Positions 1-6,695 of a DNA stretch of 9,949 bases are shown piece after piece. The DNA is from Deltaproteobacteria bacterium (GTDB lineage: Bacteria > Desulfobacterota > Desulfobacteria > Desulfobacterales > Desulfatirhabdiaceae). The position numbers and the translations under genes are program-made. Position 1 is the stretch's first letter. Every line of letters starts with the position of its first letter. The stretch spans positions 1 through 9,949 of the forward strand of contig JAJYBO010000090.1 in NCBI GenBank assembly GCA_021778975.1, read 5' to 3'. The notes under the pieces are model-generated. The model was not told the DNA's origin and ran no database searches. It saw only the letters and a list, made by a program, of their open reading frames with translations.

Positions 1-1
1 A

Positions 2-118
2 CCATTGAACCTGTCAGACCCAATCGAAAATTCCCACGAAAGCACAAAATCCAAAAGAGAGGCTTTTATGTTCCCTATAAATCGGTCCGCTAAGTCAATG
101 GCATTGTCATCAGACTGA
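2..118 (+). other. Unassigned open stretch upstream of the exporter operon; possible end of an upstream gene or short leader ORF
   Basis: The frame starting at base 2 is open until a TGA at 116-118, 4 nt before the adaptor start at 123. The same 4-nt gap separates the adaptor from its ATPase, so this could be the C-terminal tail of a co-transcribed upstream gene. Alternatively only the inner ORF is used: an ATG at 68 preceded by the Shine-Dalgarno-like AGAGAGG (56-62) would give a 16-residue peptide. A second frame is open from base 1 to a TAA at 91-93. No family is recognisable in either, and the stretch may be noncoding. Confidence 0.25.
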
Positions 119-122
119 CACA

Positions 123-1349
123 ATGGAACCCGATATGACCGAAAACGATCTGACGCAGCTTCACATAGACAAATCCCTGCTCTCCAGAAGGTCTTCCCCT
201 CAAAAGCGACTGGGATTGCTGCTGTTTTTAGCGGCTGCCATCGCCGGTATCGGGTATTTATATCACAAGGGGGTGCTGACACCCGCCATCGAGGTACAGG
301 TGGCCTCGGTGCAAAAAATTTTTCCGTCTCAGACCTTTACGGTGTTGAACGCCAGCGGTTATGTGGTGGCTCAGCGAAAAGCCGCGGTTGCCTCCAAAAT
401 CACGGGACGGCTGGTCTATCTGGCGGTCGAGGAAGGAAGCCGCGTCAAAAAGGGAGATCTGATCGCCCGGCTCGAAAGCGACGATGCGGTTGCGACAAAG
501 CATCAGGCTGAAGCCGCTCTGGACGCGGCGCGGCATCGGCTGGAACAGACCGCCGCCGAACTGGATGACGCGACGCTCGCCTATCACCGCAGTCAAAAGC
601 TGGCCGCGGAGGGGTTTATCGCCCGTTCCGACCTGGATGCGGCCACAGCAAGGTTTCGCCGCGCCCGCGCGGGTGTAGCGGTTGGCCAGTCCGACGTGGC
701 GAACAGCAGGGCGGCGCTGGACGCGGCGAAGGTGTCTCTGGAGTACGCTTACATCAAAGCGCCTTTTGACGCGGTGGTTCTGACCAAAAACGCCGACATC
801 GGCGATATTGTCACCCCGATCGGCGCCGCATCCAACGCGAAGGCCGCGGTTGTCACACTGGCGGATATGGCATCGCTTCAGGTGGAAGTGGATGTCTCGG
901 AATCCAACATCGAAAAAGTTCATCGGGGTCAGCCCTGCGAAATTTATTTGGATGCGCTGCCCAATGAGCGTATGTCCGGAAAGGTGCATATGATCGTCCC
1001 AACCGCGGATCGCACCAGGGCGTCCATCATGGTGAAAATCGCTTTCAACCGACTGCGTCCGGCCATTCTGCCAGAAATGAGCGCGAAAGTGGCGTTTTTG
1101 TCCCATGCGGTTCAGGAAAGCGAAAAAGAGCCTGTAACCGCGGCGCCGGATACCGCGGTGGTTCGCCATGATGGACAATCATGGGTTTACAAAATTGCCG
1201 GCAATCGGGCCGTCGCAATGCCGGTGCGTCTCGGAAGGCGGCTGAACGGGCTGGACGAGGTGCTTTCCGGCCCCGGAGCGGGCGACAAGGTGGTGATCGC
1301 TCCAGGAAATCGGATTCACAGCGGCGATATTGTAAAGATTGCTCCATAA
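123..1349 (+). CDS. HlyD/MacA-family periplasmic adaptor (membrane fusion protein) of an ABC exporter
   Basis: This 408-residue protein should bridge the inner-membrane ABC transporter to an outer-membrane channel. A short cytoplasmic N-terminus precedes one hydrophobic anchor (about 30-47, LGLLLFLAAAIAGIGYLY) with no lipobox. Then come the first half of a lipoyl/biotinyl-like domain (about 91-119, with EEGSRVKKGDLIARLES), an Ala/Arg/Glu-rich coiled-coil hairpin (about 121-206), the second lipoyl half (about 207-232, IKAPFDAVVL), and a beta-barrel (about 245-325, VEVDVSESNIEKV). The hairpin tip, RSQKLAAEGFIARSDLD, resembles the TolC-contacting R-L-S motif: R156 and L160 fit, but the serine position is Ala167, with Ser169 nearby. 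ATG 123 has only a weak ribosome site; ATG 135 is a possible alternative. The ATPase gene starts 4 nt after the stop. The family is clear; the substrate is unknown. Confidence 0.93.
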   Translation: MEPDMTENDLTQLHIDKSLLSRRSSPQKRLGLLLFLAAAIAGIGYLYHKGVLTPAIEVQVASVQKIFPSQTFTVLNASGYVVAQRKAAVASKITGRLVYLAVEEGSRVKKGDLIARLESDDAVATKHQAEAALDAARHRLEQTAAELDDATLAYHRSQKLAAEGFIARSDLDAATARFRRARAGVAVGQSDVANSRAALDAAKVSLEYAYIKAPFDAVVLTKNADIGDIVTPIGAASNAKAAVVTLADMASLQVEVDVSESNIEKVHRGQPCEIYLDALPNERMSGKVHMIVPTADRTRASIMVKIAFNRLRPAILPEMSAKVAFLSHAVQESEKEPVTAAPDTAVVRHDGQSWVYKIAGNRAVAMPVRLGRRLNGLDEVLSGPGAGDKVVIAPGNRIHSGDIVKIAP

Positions 1350-1353
1350 CGCC

Positions 1354-2061
1354 ATGAATGTCATCGAAATCACCGATATCGTCAAATCTTATCGTCGGGG
1401 AAGCCAGCGCATTCCCGTGCTGGAGCATATTTCGCTGACCATCCAAAATGGCGAATTTCTATCTCTGATGGGGCCTTCCGGTTCCGGGAAAAGCACTCTG
1501 CTCAACCTGATTGCAGGGCTGGATAAGCCGGATTCCGGCGGCATCCGAATCGGAGATATGGAAATTTCGACACTTTCCGAAACCGGGTTGGCCGCCTGGC
1601 GCGCAGGTCATGTCGGCTTTATCTTCCAATTTTACAATCTCATTCCGGTGCTGACAGCCAGTGAAAATGTCGAACTGCCCCTGATGCTGACCGGTTTGTC
1701 GAAAAAGGCCAGGCGCGCGCATGTGATTACCGCACTGTCTCTGGTCAGCCTTCAGGACAGAATGGATCATTATCCGCGGCAACTGTCCGGCGGGCAGCAG
1801 CAGCGGGTCGCCATCGCCCGCGCGGTGGTCGCCGATCCCACCATTCTGGTGGCCGATGAACCCACCGGCGATCTGGACAGACATTCCGCTGAAGACGTTC
1901 TCGAACTGATGGATCGGCTCTGCACCCAGTTGGGGAAGACCATTGTCATGGTTACGCATGACCCGCGTGCGGCCCGCAGGGCGCATACCCTCAAATATTT
2001 AGAGAAAGGCGTTTTATCCGATGCGCCTCAAACTGCTGTTTCGGAATGTCTTCAGGCATAA
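1354..2061 (+). CDS. ABC exporter ATP-binding subunit (LolD/MacB type)
   Basis: This 235-residue nucleotide-binding subunit powers the exporter formed with the two permeases that follow. All ABC motifs are present: Walker A GPSGSGKST (40-48), Q-loop Gln92 in FQFYNL, signature LSGGQQQR (144-151), Walker B ILVADEP with Glu169, D-loop GDLD, and H-loop His202 in VTHD. The NLIPVLTASENVELPL stretch after the Q-loop is typical of LolD/MacB/FtsE-like ATPases. I chose ATG 1354, 4 nt after the adaptor stop, over an in-frame TTG at 1339, because the fold's first strand begins at MNVIEITDI. The last 41 nt overlap the next gene in another frame, which suggests translational coupling. In MacB this domain is fused to the permease; here it is separate. 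The class is certain; whether it exports a small molecule, peptide or lipid is not. Confidence 0.96.
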   Translation: MNVIEITDIVKSYRRGSQRIPVLEHISLTIQNGEFLSLMGPSGSGKSTLLNLIAGLDKPDSGGIRIGDMEISTLSETGLAAWRAGHVGFIFQFYNLIPVLTASENVELPLMLTGLSKKARRAHVITALSLVSLQDRMDHYPRQLSGGQQQRVAIARAVVADPTILVADEPTGDLDRHSAEDVLELMDRLCTQLGKTIVMVTHDPRAARRAHTLKYLEKGVLSDAPQTAVSECLQA

Positions 2062-3175
2062 GCTGCGGGCATTTTTGACCATTATCGGTATTTGTGTGGC
2101 CATACTGGCCTTCGGAATGCTGAGAACCGTCGTTGACGCCTGGTATGCCGGCGTCAACGCCTCGTCTTCCAGCAGGCTGGTTACCCGCAACGCCACATCC
2201 CTCATATTCACCCTGCCGATTTCATATCAGGAGAAAATCCGGGGGGTCAACGGCGTGCGAGAGGTGTCTTACGGCAACTGGTTTGGCGGCATTTACATCG
2301 AGGAGAAAAATTTCTTCGCCAACTTTGCGGTGGAACCACGCTCTTATTTCGATCTTTATCCCGAATTCGTATTGCCGGAAGCTCAGGCCGCGGCTTTTTT
2401 TCGAGATCGAAAGGCGTGTGTGGCCGGCCGAAAACTGGCGGCGCGCTTCGGGTGGTCTGTTGGCGACACCATTACCTTGAAGGGGACCATTTTTCCGGGC
2501 CATTGGGATTTTGTCCTGCGAGGTATCTATCACGGTAAAAACGCCACTACCGATGAAAATCAGTTTTTCTTTCACTGGCGTTATCTCAACGAAAACCTCA
2601 AAAAAACCTATCCCCGCAGGGCGGATCAGGTCGGATTTTACATGATCGGTCTGAAACATCCGGATATGGCCGCCGATGTTTCAGAAGCGGTGGACGCACT
2701 TTTCAAGAATTCATACGCCGAAACCCTCACGGAAACCGAAAGAGCCTTTCAGATGAGCTTCGTCTCCATGAGCGAAGCGATTTTAACCGTCATTCAACTG
2801 GTATCATATGTCATCATCGTGATTATCATGGCGGTTGTCGCCAATACGATGGCCATGTCCGTGCGCGAACGCATGGGTGAGTTTGCGGTTTTCAAGACAC
2901 TGGGGTTCGGAGGCGGTTATCTGTCGACGCTAATCCTGGGCGAATCCATGCTGCTGTCCGGAATCGGGGGGCTTGGGGGCATCGTGTTGACATTTCCGGC
3001 GGCCAACGCGTTTGGAAAAGCGGTCGGACAGTATTTTCCCATCGTCCGTGTTTCGGCCAATACCCTGGTGATGGATGTTGTGGCGGCGATGGTCGTTGGC
3101 GCTGTCGCGGCAATCATTCCGATGTGGCGGGTGATTCGTATCCGCATTGCCGATGGGCTGGGAAGGATCGGGTAG
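2021..3175 (+). CDS. FtsX/MacB-type ABC permease, first subunit
   Basis: This is a 384-residue inner-membrane permease. It has the MacB/LolC layout: a first membrane helix (about 15-35, AFLTIIGICVAILAFG), a long periplasmic region (about 40-250) corresponding to the MacB_PCD domain, then three C-terminal helices (about 253-280, 300-328, 345-368). After the second helix comes RERMGEFAVFKTLGF, the short cytoplasmic coupling motif found in FtsX-like permeases. The start at ATG 2021 lies inside the ATPase gene, and the opening RLKLLFRNVFRHKLRAFLT matches the usual N-terminus of the family, so I kept it despite the 41-nt overlap. The stop at 3173-3175 abuts the next ATG exactly. It probably forms a heterodimer with that permease. 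Confidence 0.93.
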   Translation: MRLKLLFRNVFRHKLRAFLTIIGICVAILAFGMLRTVVDAWYAGVNASSSSRLVTRNATSLIFTLPISYQEKIRGVNGVREVSYGNWFGGIYIEEKNFFANFAVEPRSYFDLYPEFVLPEAQAAAFFRDRKACVAGRKLAARFGWSVGDTITLKGTIFPGHWDFVLRGIYHGKNATTDENQFFFHWRYLNENLKKTYPRRADQVGFYMIGLKHPDMAADVSEAVDALFKNSYAETLTETERAFQMSFVSMSEAILTVIQLVSYVIIVIIMAVVANTMAMSVRERMGEFAVFKTLGFGGGYLSTLILGESMLLSGIGGLGGIVLTFPAANAFGKAVGQYFPIVRVSANTLVMDVVAAMVVGAVAAIIPMWRVIRIRIADGLGRIG

Positions 3176-4342
3176 ATGAACCTGCTGTTTCATTACAGCC
3201 TGCGAAACCTTCTTGCCCGGCGATTGACCACCACGCTGACAGCGCTCGGCATGGCGCTGGTGGTGTTCGTATTCGCCGCGATCATCATGCTGGCGGATGG
3301 TTTGCAAAAGACCCTCGTGGATACGGGGTCGTATGACAATGTCGTGGTCATCCGAAAATCCTCGGTTTCGGAGGTTCAGAGCGGAATTGACCGCCAGCAG
3401 GCGTCCATTGTCGAAACCGAGCCGGAAATCGCGCTGGATCAGAACGGGGCGGCGCTGGTCGCCAGGGAGATGGTCGTTCTGATTACCATGGAAAAACGAG
3501 GGGGCGACAGCCGCTCCAATGTTGTCATTCGGGGGGTGTCGTCAGCATCGCTGGCCCTGCGTCCCCAGATACACCTGATCGCCGGCAGGTTTCCCAGACC
3601 CGGGTCTTCGGAAATCATGATCGGCAAAAGCATTGTCAAAAATTTCAAGGGCACCGAACTTCAGGAAAGCCTGACGTTCGGGATGCGCTCCTGGCGGATT
3701 GTGGGCATATTCGATGCCGGTTCTACCGGATACAGCTCCGAAATCTGGGGGGACGTTTTTCAGATGATGTCCGCATTTCGGAGGCCGGTGTATTCTTCCG
3801 TTCTTTTCAAGATTAGAGACTCCGGGGCGTTTAAGGCCGTTCAGTTCAGAATCGAGAACGATCCCAGGCTCACTCTCGAAGCCAAACGTGAAACGGTTTA
3901 CTACAAAGAACAGTCCGAAGCCATGTCAACGTTTTTGAGAATTTTGGGGATGTCGCTTACCATCATATTTTCTGTGGGCGCGATTGTAGGGGCCATGATT
4001 ACCATGTATGCGGCGGTTGCGGCCAGAACTGTCGAAATTGGCGTTCTGCGCGCGCTGGGGTTTCAACGAAGTGCAATATTGACGGCATTTCTTCTCGAAT
4101 CGCTGATTTTGGGCGGCATTGGCGGTTGCACCGGTCTGTTCGCTGCATCGTTTCTTCAGCTTCTCACCGTATCCACCATGAATTTTCAGACCTTTTCGGA
4201 ACTGGCGTTCCGCTTTACCCTGACACCGGACATTGTGGTAAAATCTCTGATGTTTTCGCAGGTCATGGGATTTGCGGGCGGCGTGCTGCCAGCGTTCAGG
4301 GCATCCCGGATGAATATTATCGCGGCGCTTCGAGAAGGGTGA
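3176..4342 (+). CDS. FtsX/MacB-type ABC permease, second subunit
   Basis: This is a 388-residue permease with the same architecture as its upstream neighbour but strongly diverged from it. Helix 1 is at about 18-40 (LTALGMALVVFVFAAIIML). A periplasmic MacB_PCD-like region follows (about 45-250, including VVIRGVSSASLALRP and LIAGRFPRPGSSEIMIG, a typical motif series). Helices are then at about 258-282, 302-330 and 355-375, with TVEIGVLRALGF as the coupling motif. It starts directly at the base after the previous stop, so translation is probably coupled. Two unequal permeases with one ATPase and one adaptor suggest a heterodimeric transmembrane unit, as in split MacAB-like or DevBCA-like exporters. 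No substrate clue and no TolC-type gene are in the window. This appears to be the last gene of the operon. Confidence 0.93.
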   Translation: MNLLFHYSLRNLLARRLTTTLTALGMALVVFVFAAIIMLADGLQKTLVDTGSYDNVVVIRKSSVSEVQSGIDRQQASIVETEPEIALDQNGAALVAREMVVLITMEKRGGDSRSNVVIRGVSSASLALRPQIHLIAGRFPRPGSSEIMIGKSIVKNFKGTELQESLTFGMRSWRIVGIFDAGSTGYSSEIWGDVFQMMSAFRRPVYSSVLFKIRDSGAFKAVQFRIENDPRLTLEAKRETVYYKEQSEAMSTFLRILGMSLTIIFSVGAIVGAMITMYAAVAARTVEIGVLRALGFQRSAILTAFLLESLILGGIGGCTGLFAASFLQLLTVSTMNFQTFSELAFRFTLTPDIVVKSLMFSQVMGFAGGVLPAFRASRMNIIAALREG

Positions 4343-4350
4343 AAAGCGCC
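4324..4350 (+). other. Hairpin across the stop codon of the second permease
   Basis: GGCGCTT (4324-4330) and AAGCGCC (4344-4350) are a perfect 7-bp inverted repeat enclosing the TGA at 4340-4342. No T-run follows, so it is not a standard intrinsic terminator. It may stabilise the mRNA end or mark Rho-dependent termination, or be chance. No better terminator is visible between the exporter operon and groES. Confidence 0.3.
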
Positions 4351-4392
4351 TGCGTGTTGGAAGTGGGGTGATATGCCAATACCCATATTGCC

Positions 4393-4421
4393 TTGACAGA
4401 TGAACCAAAATGATTAATTTT
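4393..4421 (+). promoter_or_regulatory. Candidate -35 box upstream of groES
   Basis: TTGACA at 4393-4398 is a perfect sigma-70 -35 hexamer, about 90 nt before the groES start. At 16-17 nt spacing the sequence is only AT-rich (TAATTT, 4415-4420) and is a poor -10 match. The CCTTGACA context also resembles the -35 half of heat-shock (sigma-32) promoters, but no CCCCAT-like -10 is present. I see no CIRCE (TTAGCACTC-N9-GAGTGCTAA) between 4343 and 4489. Confidence 0.3.
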
Positions 4422-4422
4422 C

Positions 4423-4437
4423 TGGCGAAACATATGC
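4423..4437 (+). promoter_or_regulatory. Possible sigma-54-type (-24/-12) promoter of groES-groEL
   Basis: TGGC at 4423-4426 and TGC at 4435-4437 place the invariant GG and GC exactly 10 nt apart, the sigma-54 geometry. The rest of the consensus is poorly matched: GA instead of AC after TGGC, and AT instead of TT before GC. Transcription would start near 4449, about 40 nt before groES. A short match like this can occur by chance. TATAAC at 4446-4451 is an alternative sigma-70 -10 without a good -35. Confidence 0.25.
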
Positions 4438-4489
4438 GTATATTATATAACATGTTGAGTTAAAAAAAGAAAAAAGGAGTGTTGTGCAG

Positions 4490-4774
4490 ATGAAGATCAG
4501 ACCCATGAACGATAACGTACTGGTATTACGGGTTGAAGAAGAACAAAAAACCGCCGGCGGCATCATTATTCCCGATACGGCCAAGAAAAAATCGCAGGAA
4601 GGCAAAGTGATCGCTGTCGGATCCGGCAAGGTCGCCAAAAATGGTCAGCGGATCCCACTGGATGTCAAAGTGGATGACAGCATCTTGTTTTCCAAATATG
4701 CCGGCGCCGAAATCAAAATCAACGGTGTCGAACATATTTTCATGAAAGAATCAGATATACTGGCAATTATCTAA
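4490..4774 (+). CDS. groES: Co-chaperonin GroES (Hsp10)
   Basis: This 94-residue protein has the usual length for Hsp10. It forms the heptameric lid that closes the GroEL folding chamber in the cytoplasm. The opening MKIRPMNDNVLVLRVEEE is the classic GroES start, followed by the mobile loop (about 16-34) with the GroEL-binding hydrophobic triplet III (25-27) in GGIIIP. Further landmarks are GKVIAVGSGK (38-47), the roof-loop region (about 45-55), VKVDDSILFSKYAG (59-72) and the closing ESDILAII. I chose ATG 4490 because GGAG at 4476-4479 lies 10 nt upstream and the family start aligns there. An in-frame GTG at 4484 would add two residues but is only 4 nt from the GGAG. groEL follows 27 nt downstream. 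Confidence 0.97.
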   Translation: MKIRPMNDNVLVLRVEEEQKTAGGIIIPDTAKKKSQEGKVIAVGSGKVAKNGQRIPLDVKVDDSILFSKYAGAEIKINGVEHIFMKESDILAII

Positions 4775-4801
4775 TCACGTTACACCGGAGGACACAGTAT
4801 C

Positions 4802-6436
4802 ATGCCCGCAAAAATGATTTGTTACGGCTCTGAAGCAAGAGAGCATATGTTGAAAGGCGTCAATGCACTGGCAGACGCCGTGAAAGTTACGCTTGGTCCC
4901 AAAGGCAGAAATGTCGTTCTGGCAAAATCTTTTGGATCACCCAATGTCACCAAAGACGGCGTCACTGTCGCTAAAGAAATTGATCTGGCCGACAAATACG
5001 AAAATATGGGCGCCCAGATGGTGAAAGTGGTCGCCAGTAAAACCAGCGATGTCGCCGGAGACGGCACCACGACCGCGACCGTACTGGCGCAGGCCATTTA
5101 TACCGAAGGCCAGAAACTCGTGGCGTCCGGCGTCAATCCCATGTCCATCAAACGCGGCATTGATCTGGGGGTGGCGGCGGTTGTGGCCGAACTGAAAGCC
5201 ATTTCAAAACCTACCAAAAACAAACTCGAAATCACCCAGGTCGGCGCCATATCCGCCAACAATGACGAAATGGTGGGCGAGATCATTTCCGAAGCCATGG
5301 AAAAAGTTGGCAAAGAAGGCGTGATTACCGTCGAAGAAGCCAAAGGCATGGAAACCACGCTCGATGTGGTGGAAGGCATGCAGTTTGACCGGGGCTATAT
5401 TTCCGCACATTTTGCCACCAACCGTGAAAAAATGGAAGTAGTTCTCGAAGAACCGGTCATCCTCATTCATGAAAAAAAGATCAGCAGCCTCAAGGACATG
5501 GTGCCGCTCTTAGAAGAAACCGCCCGCGCCAGAAGACAGCTTCTGATTATCGCTGAAGACGTTGACGGTGAGGCGCTGGCCGCTCTGGTGCTGAACAAAC
5601 TGCGGGGCACGCTGCAGGTGGCCGCCGTCAAGGCGCCAGGATTTGGAGATCGGCGTAAAGCCATGCTCGAAGATATCGCCATTCTGACCGGAACCCGCGT
5701 AGTGTCCGAAGACATGGGGATGAAATTAGAGAACGTCACCCTGAAAGACCTGGGAAAATGCAAGAGCGTCAAGATTGACAAGGACAACACCACCATCATT
5801 GACGGCGCTGGCGACCGCGCGAACATGGAAGGCAGAATTCGTCAGATTCGGGCTCAGATTGAGGACACCACTTCAGACTATGACCGTGAAAAGCTTCAGG
5901 AACGTCTGGCCAAACTGATCGGCGGGGTGGCTGTCATTCGTATCGGCGCCGCTACCGAGACCGAAATGAAAGAAAAGAAAGCCCGTGTGGAAGACGCACT
6001 CAACGCCACCCGCGCCGCTGTGGAAGAAGGCATTGTGCCAGGCGGTGGTGTTGCGCTGGTGCGCTGCATCAAGGCGCTGGAAAACGTTGCGGTCAAGGGC
6101 GAACAGAAAAGCGGTATTGCCATTTTGAAACGCTCGCTGGAAGAACCGCTTCGTCAGATCGTCGAAAACGCCGGGCTGGAAGGTTCCGTGATCCTGAACA
6201 AGGTCATGGAAGGCGGCAACGATTTCGGATTCAACGCGGCCACAGGCGAGTATGAAAATCTGATAGAAACCGGCGTTATTGATCCCACCAAAGTGGTGCG
6301 CTTTGCGCTTCAGAATGCGGCGTCCGTCGCAGGGATGATGCTGACCACAGAGGCCATGATTACCGAAAAACCGCAGAAAGCCGAAAAATCGGCTGCCGGC
6401 GCGGGCATGGGCGATATGGATGACGATATGTATTGA
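4802..6436 (+). CDS. groEL: Chaperonin GroEL (Hsp60)
   Basis: This 544-residue, full-length group I chaperonin folds proteins in an ATP-driven double ring with GroES. The sequence aligns with E. coli GroEL numbering nearly throughout: LGPKGRNVVL (31-40), ATP-binding GDGTTTATVLA (86-96) with Asp87, catalytic Asp398 in RVEDAL, and GGGVALV (414-420). The apical domain (about 190-375) includes KISSLKDMVPLLEE and KAPGFGDRRK. Ribosome site GGAGG (4787-4791) lies 10 nt before the ATG. The C-terminus ends AAGAGMGDMDDDMY, a single short Gly-Met segment turning acidic, instead of the Gly-Gly-Met repeats of E. coli GroEL. Residues 1-8 (MPAKMICY) also differ from the common MAAKDVKF start. No second groEL is in the window. 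Confidence 0.98.
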   Translation: MPAKMICYGSEAREHMLKGVNALADAVKVTLGPKGRNVVLAKSFGSPNVTKDGVTVAKEIDLADKYENMGAQMVKVVASKTSDVAGDGTTTATVLAQAIYTEGQKLVASGVNPMSIKRGIDLGVAAVVAELKAISKPTKNKLEITQVGAISANNDEMVGEIISEAMEKVGKEGVITVEEAKGMETTLDVVEGMQFDRGYISAHFATNREKMEVVLEEPVILIHEKKISSLKDMVPLLEETARARRQLLIIAEDVDGEALAALVLNKLRGTLQVAAVKAPGFGDRRKAMLEDIAILTGTRVVSEDMGMKLENVTLKDLGKCKSVKIDKDNTTIIDGAGDRANMEGRIRQIRAQIEDTTSDYDREKLQERLAKLIGGVAVIRIGAATETEMKEKKARVEDALNATRAAVEEGIVPGGGVALVRCIKALENVAVKGEQKSGIAILKRSLEEPLRQIVENAGLEGSVILNKVMEGGNDFGFNAATGEYENLIETGVIDPTKVVRFALQNAASVAGMMLTTEAMITEKPQKAEKSAAGAGMGDMDDDMY

Positions 6437-6457
6437 TATCCGAAGCGTTTCGGTATC
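6435..6457 (+). other. Hairpin immediately after groEL
   Basis: GATATCCGAA (6435-6444) pairs with TTCGGTATC (6449-6457) as a 9-bp stem with one bulged T and a 4-nt loop. It overlaps the last two bases of the groEL stop codon. No T-run follows directly. A second small inverted repeat, TTTACA (6469-6474) / TGTAAA (6478-6483), lies just beyond, in an AT-rich stretch. Together they may end or protect the groESL transcript, but neither is a textbook intrinsic terminator. Confidence 0.4.
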
Positions 6458-6491
6458 CGTCAGTAAACTTTACATCGTGTAAAATTATTCT

Positions 6492-6520
6492 TTGACAGAA
6501 CCTGTATGACGCACTATCAT
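6492..6520 (+). promoter_or_regulatory. Strong candidate sigma-70 promoter in the groEL-usp gap
   Basis: TTGACA (6492-6497) is a perfect -35, followed after exactly 17 nt by TATCAT (6515-6520), a 5/6 match to the -10. The start would be near 6527. It is the best promoter match in the window. The first convincing gene downstream begins at 6867, so it implies either a leader of about 340 nt for the usp genes or a separate noncoding RNA. The -10 box lies inside the left arm of the inverted repeat at 6510-6550. Confidence 0.55.
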
Positions 6521-6550
6521 TGGCCCTCATATGGGGCCGGTGATAGTGCG
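6510..6550 (+). repeat. Long inverted repeat overlapping the promoter -10 and start site
   Basis: CGCACTATCA (6510-6519) is a perfect 10-bp complement of TGATAGTGCG (6541-6550). The inner part continues with two G-T wobbles, then GGCCC (6522-6526) against GGGCC (6534-6538), leaving a loop of about 5-7 nt, so the stem is about 17-18 bp. Only GGTTTCCCC follows, not a T-run, so it is a poor intrinsic terminator. It could be an operator at the promoter, a transcript end for groEL, or the remains of two abutting mobile-element ends. Confidence 0.6.
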
Positions 6551-6693
6551 GGTTTCCCCATCAACGCAATCCCAGATTGTCTTCTCTTTCACTTCCGGCA
6601 TCCTTCTTCATACGTTGCATGTTTTTTGCTTTGCACTGGGTTCAACAACATCGTGTTTCGTTAAGGTTGACGCTCTCGTAAAGAGTCAATTTT
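6527..6693 (+). ncRNA. Hypothetical small RNA or long leader between groEL and the usp genes
   Basis: The predicted start near 6527 and the terminator-like hairpin ending at 6693 would bound an RNA of about 165 nt. No recognisable protein gene lies inside: a 71-codon frame starting at 6531 has no ribosome site and low-complexity, unfamiliar content. I recognise no known RNA family. The call rests only on promoter and hairpin positions and is an inference. If termination is inefficient, the same RNA would be the 5' leader of the usp genes. Confidence 0.22.
6667..6693 (+). terminator. Weak intrinsic-terminator-like hairpin
   Basis: TTGA (6667-6670) plus CTCT (6673-6676) pair with AGAGTCAA (6682-6689), giving an 8-bp stem with a 2-nt bulge and a 5-nt loop. 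TTTT (6690-6693) follows directly. The stem is AT-rich and the T-run short, so efficiency would be modest at best. Confidence 0.3.
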
Positions 6694-6695
6694 CG

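Noticed and set aside
258..1178. 306-codon minus-strand frame across the adaptor gene
   Set aside because: It is antisense to a clear HlyD-type protein, is rich in Arg/His/Gly as shadow frames are, and has no recognisable motif.
1339..1353. TTG start extending the ATPase by five residues
   Set aside because: It lies within the adaptor gene and adds MLHNA ahead of the normal family start; ATG 1354 is better.
4371..4392. Small inverted repeat CAATA/TATTG upstream of the groES -35
   Set aside because: Five base pairs in an AT-rich stretch with no T-run is easily chance.
4343..4489. CIRCE operator search upstream of groES
   Set aside because: No TTAGCACTC/GAGTGCTAA pair or close variant was found by eye.
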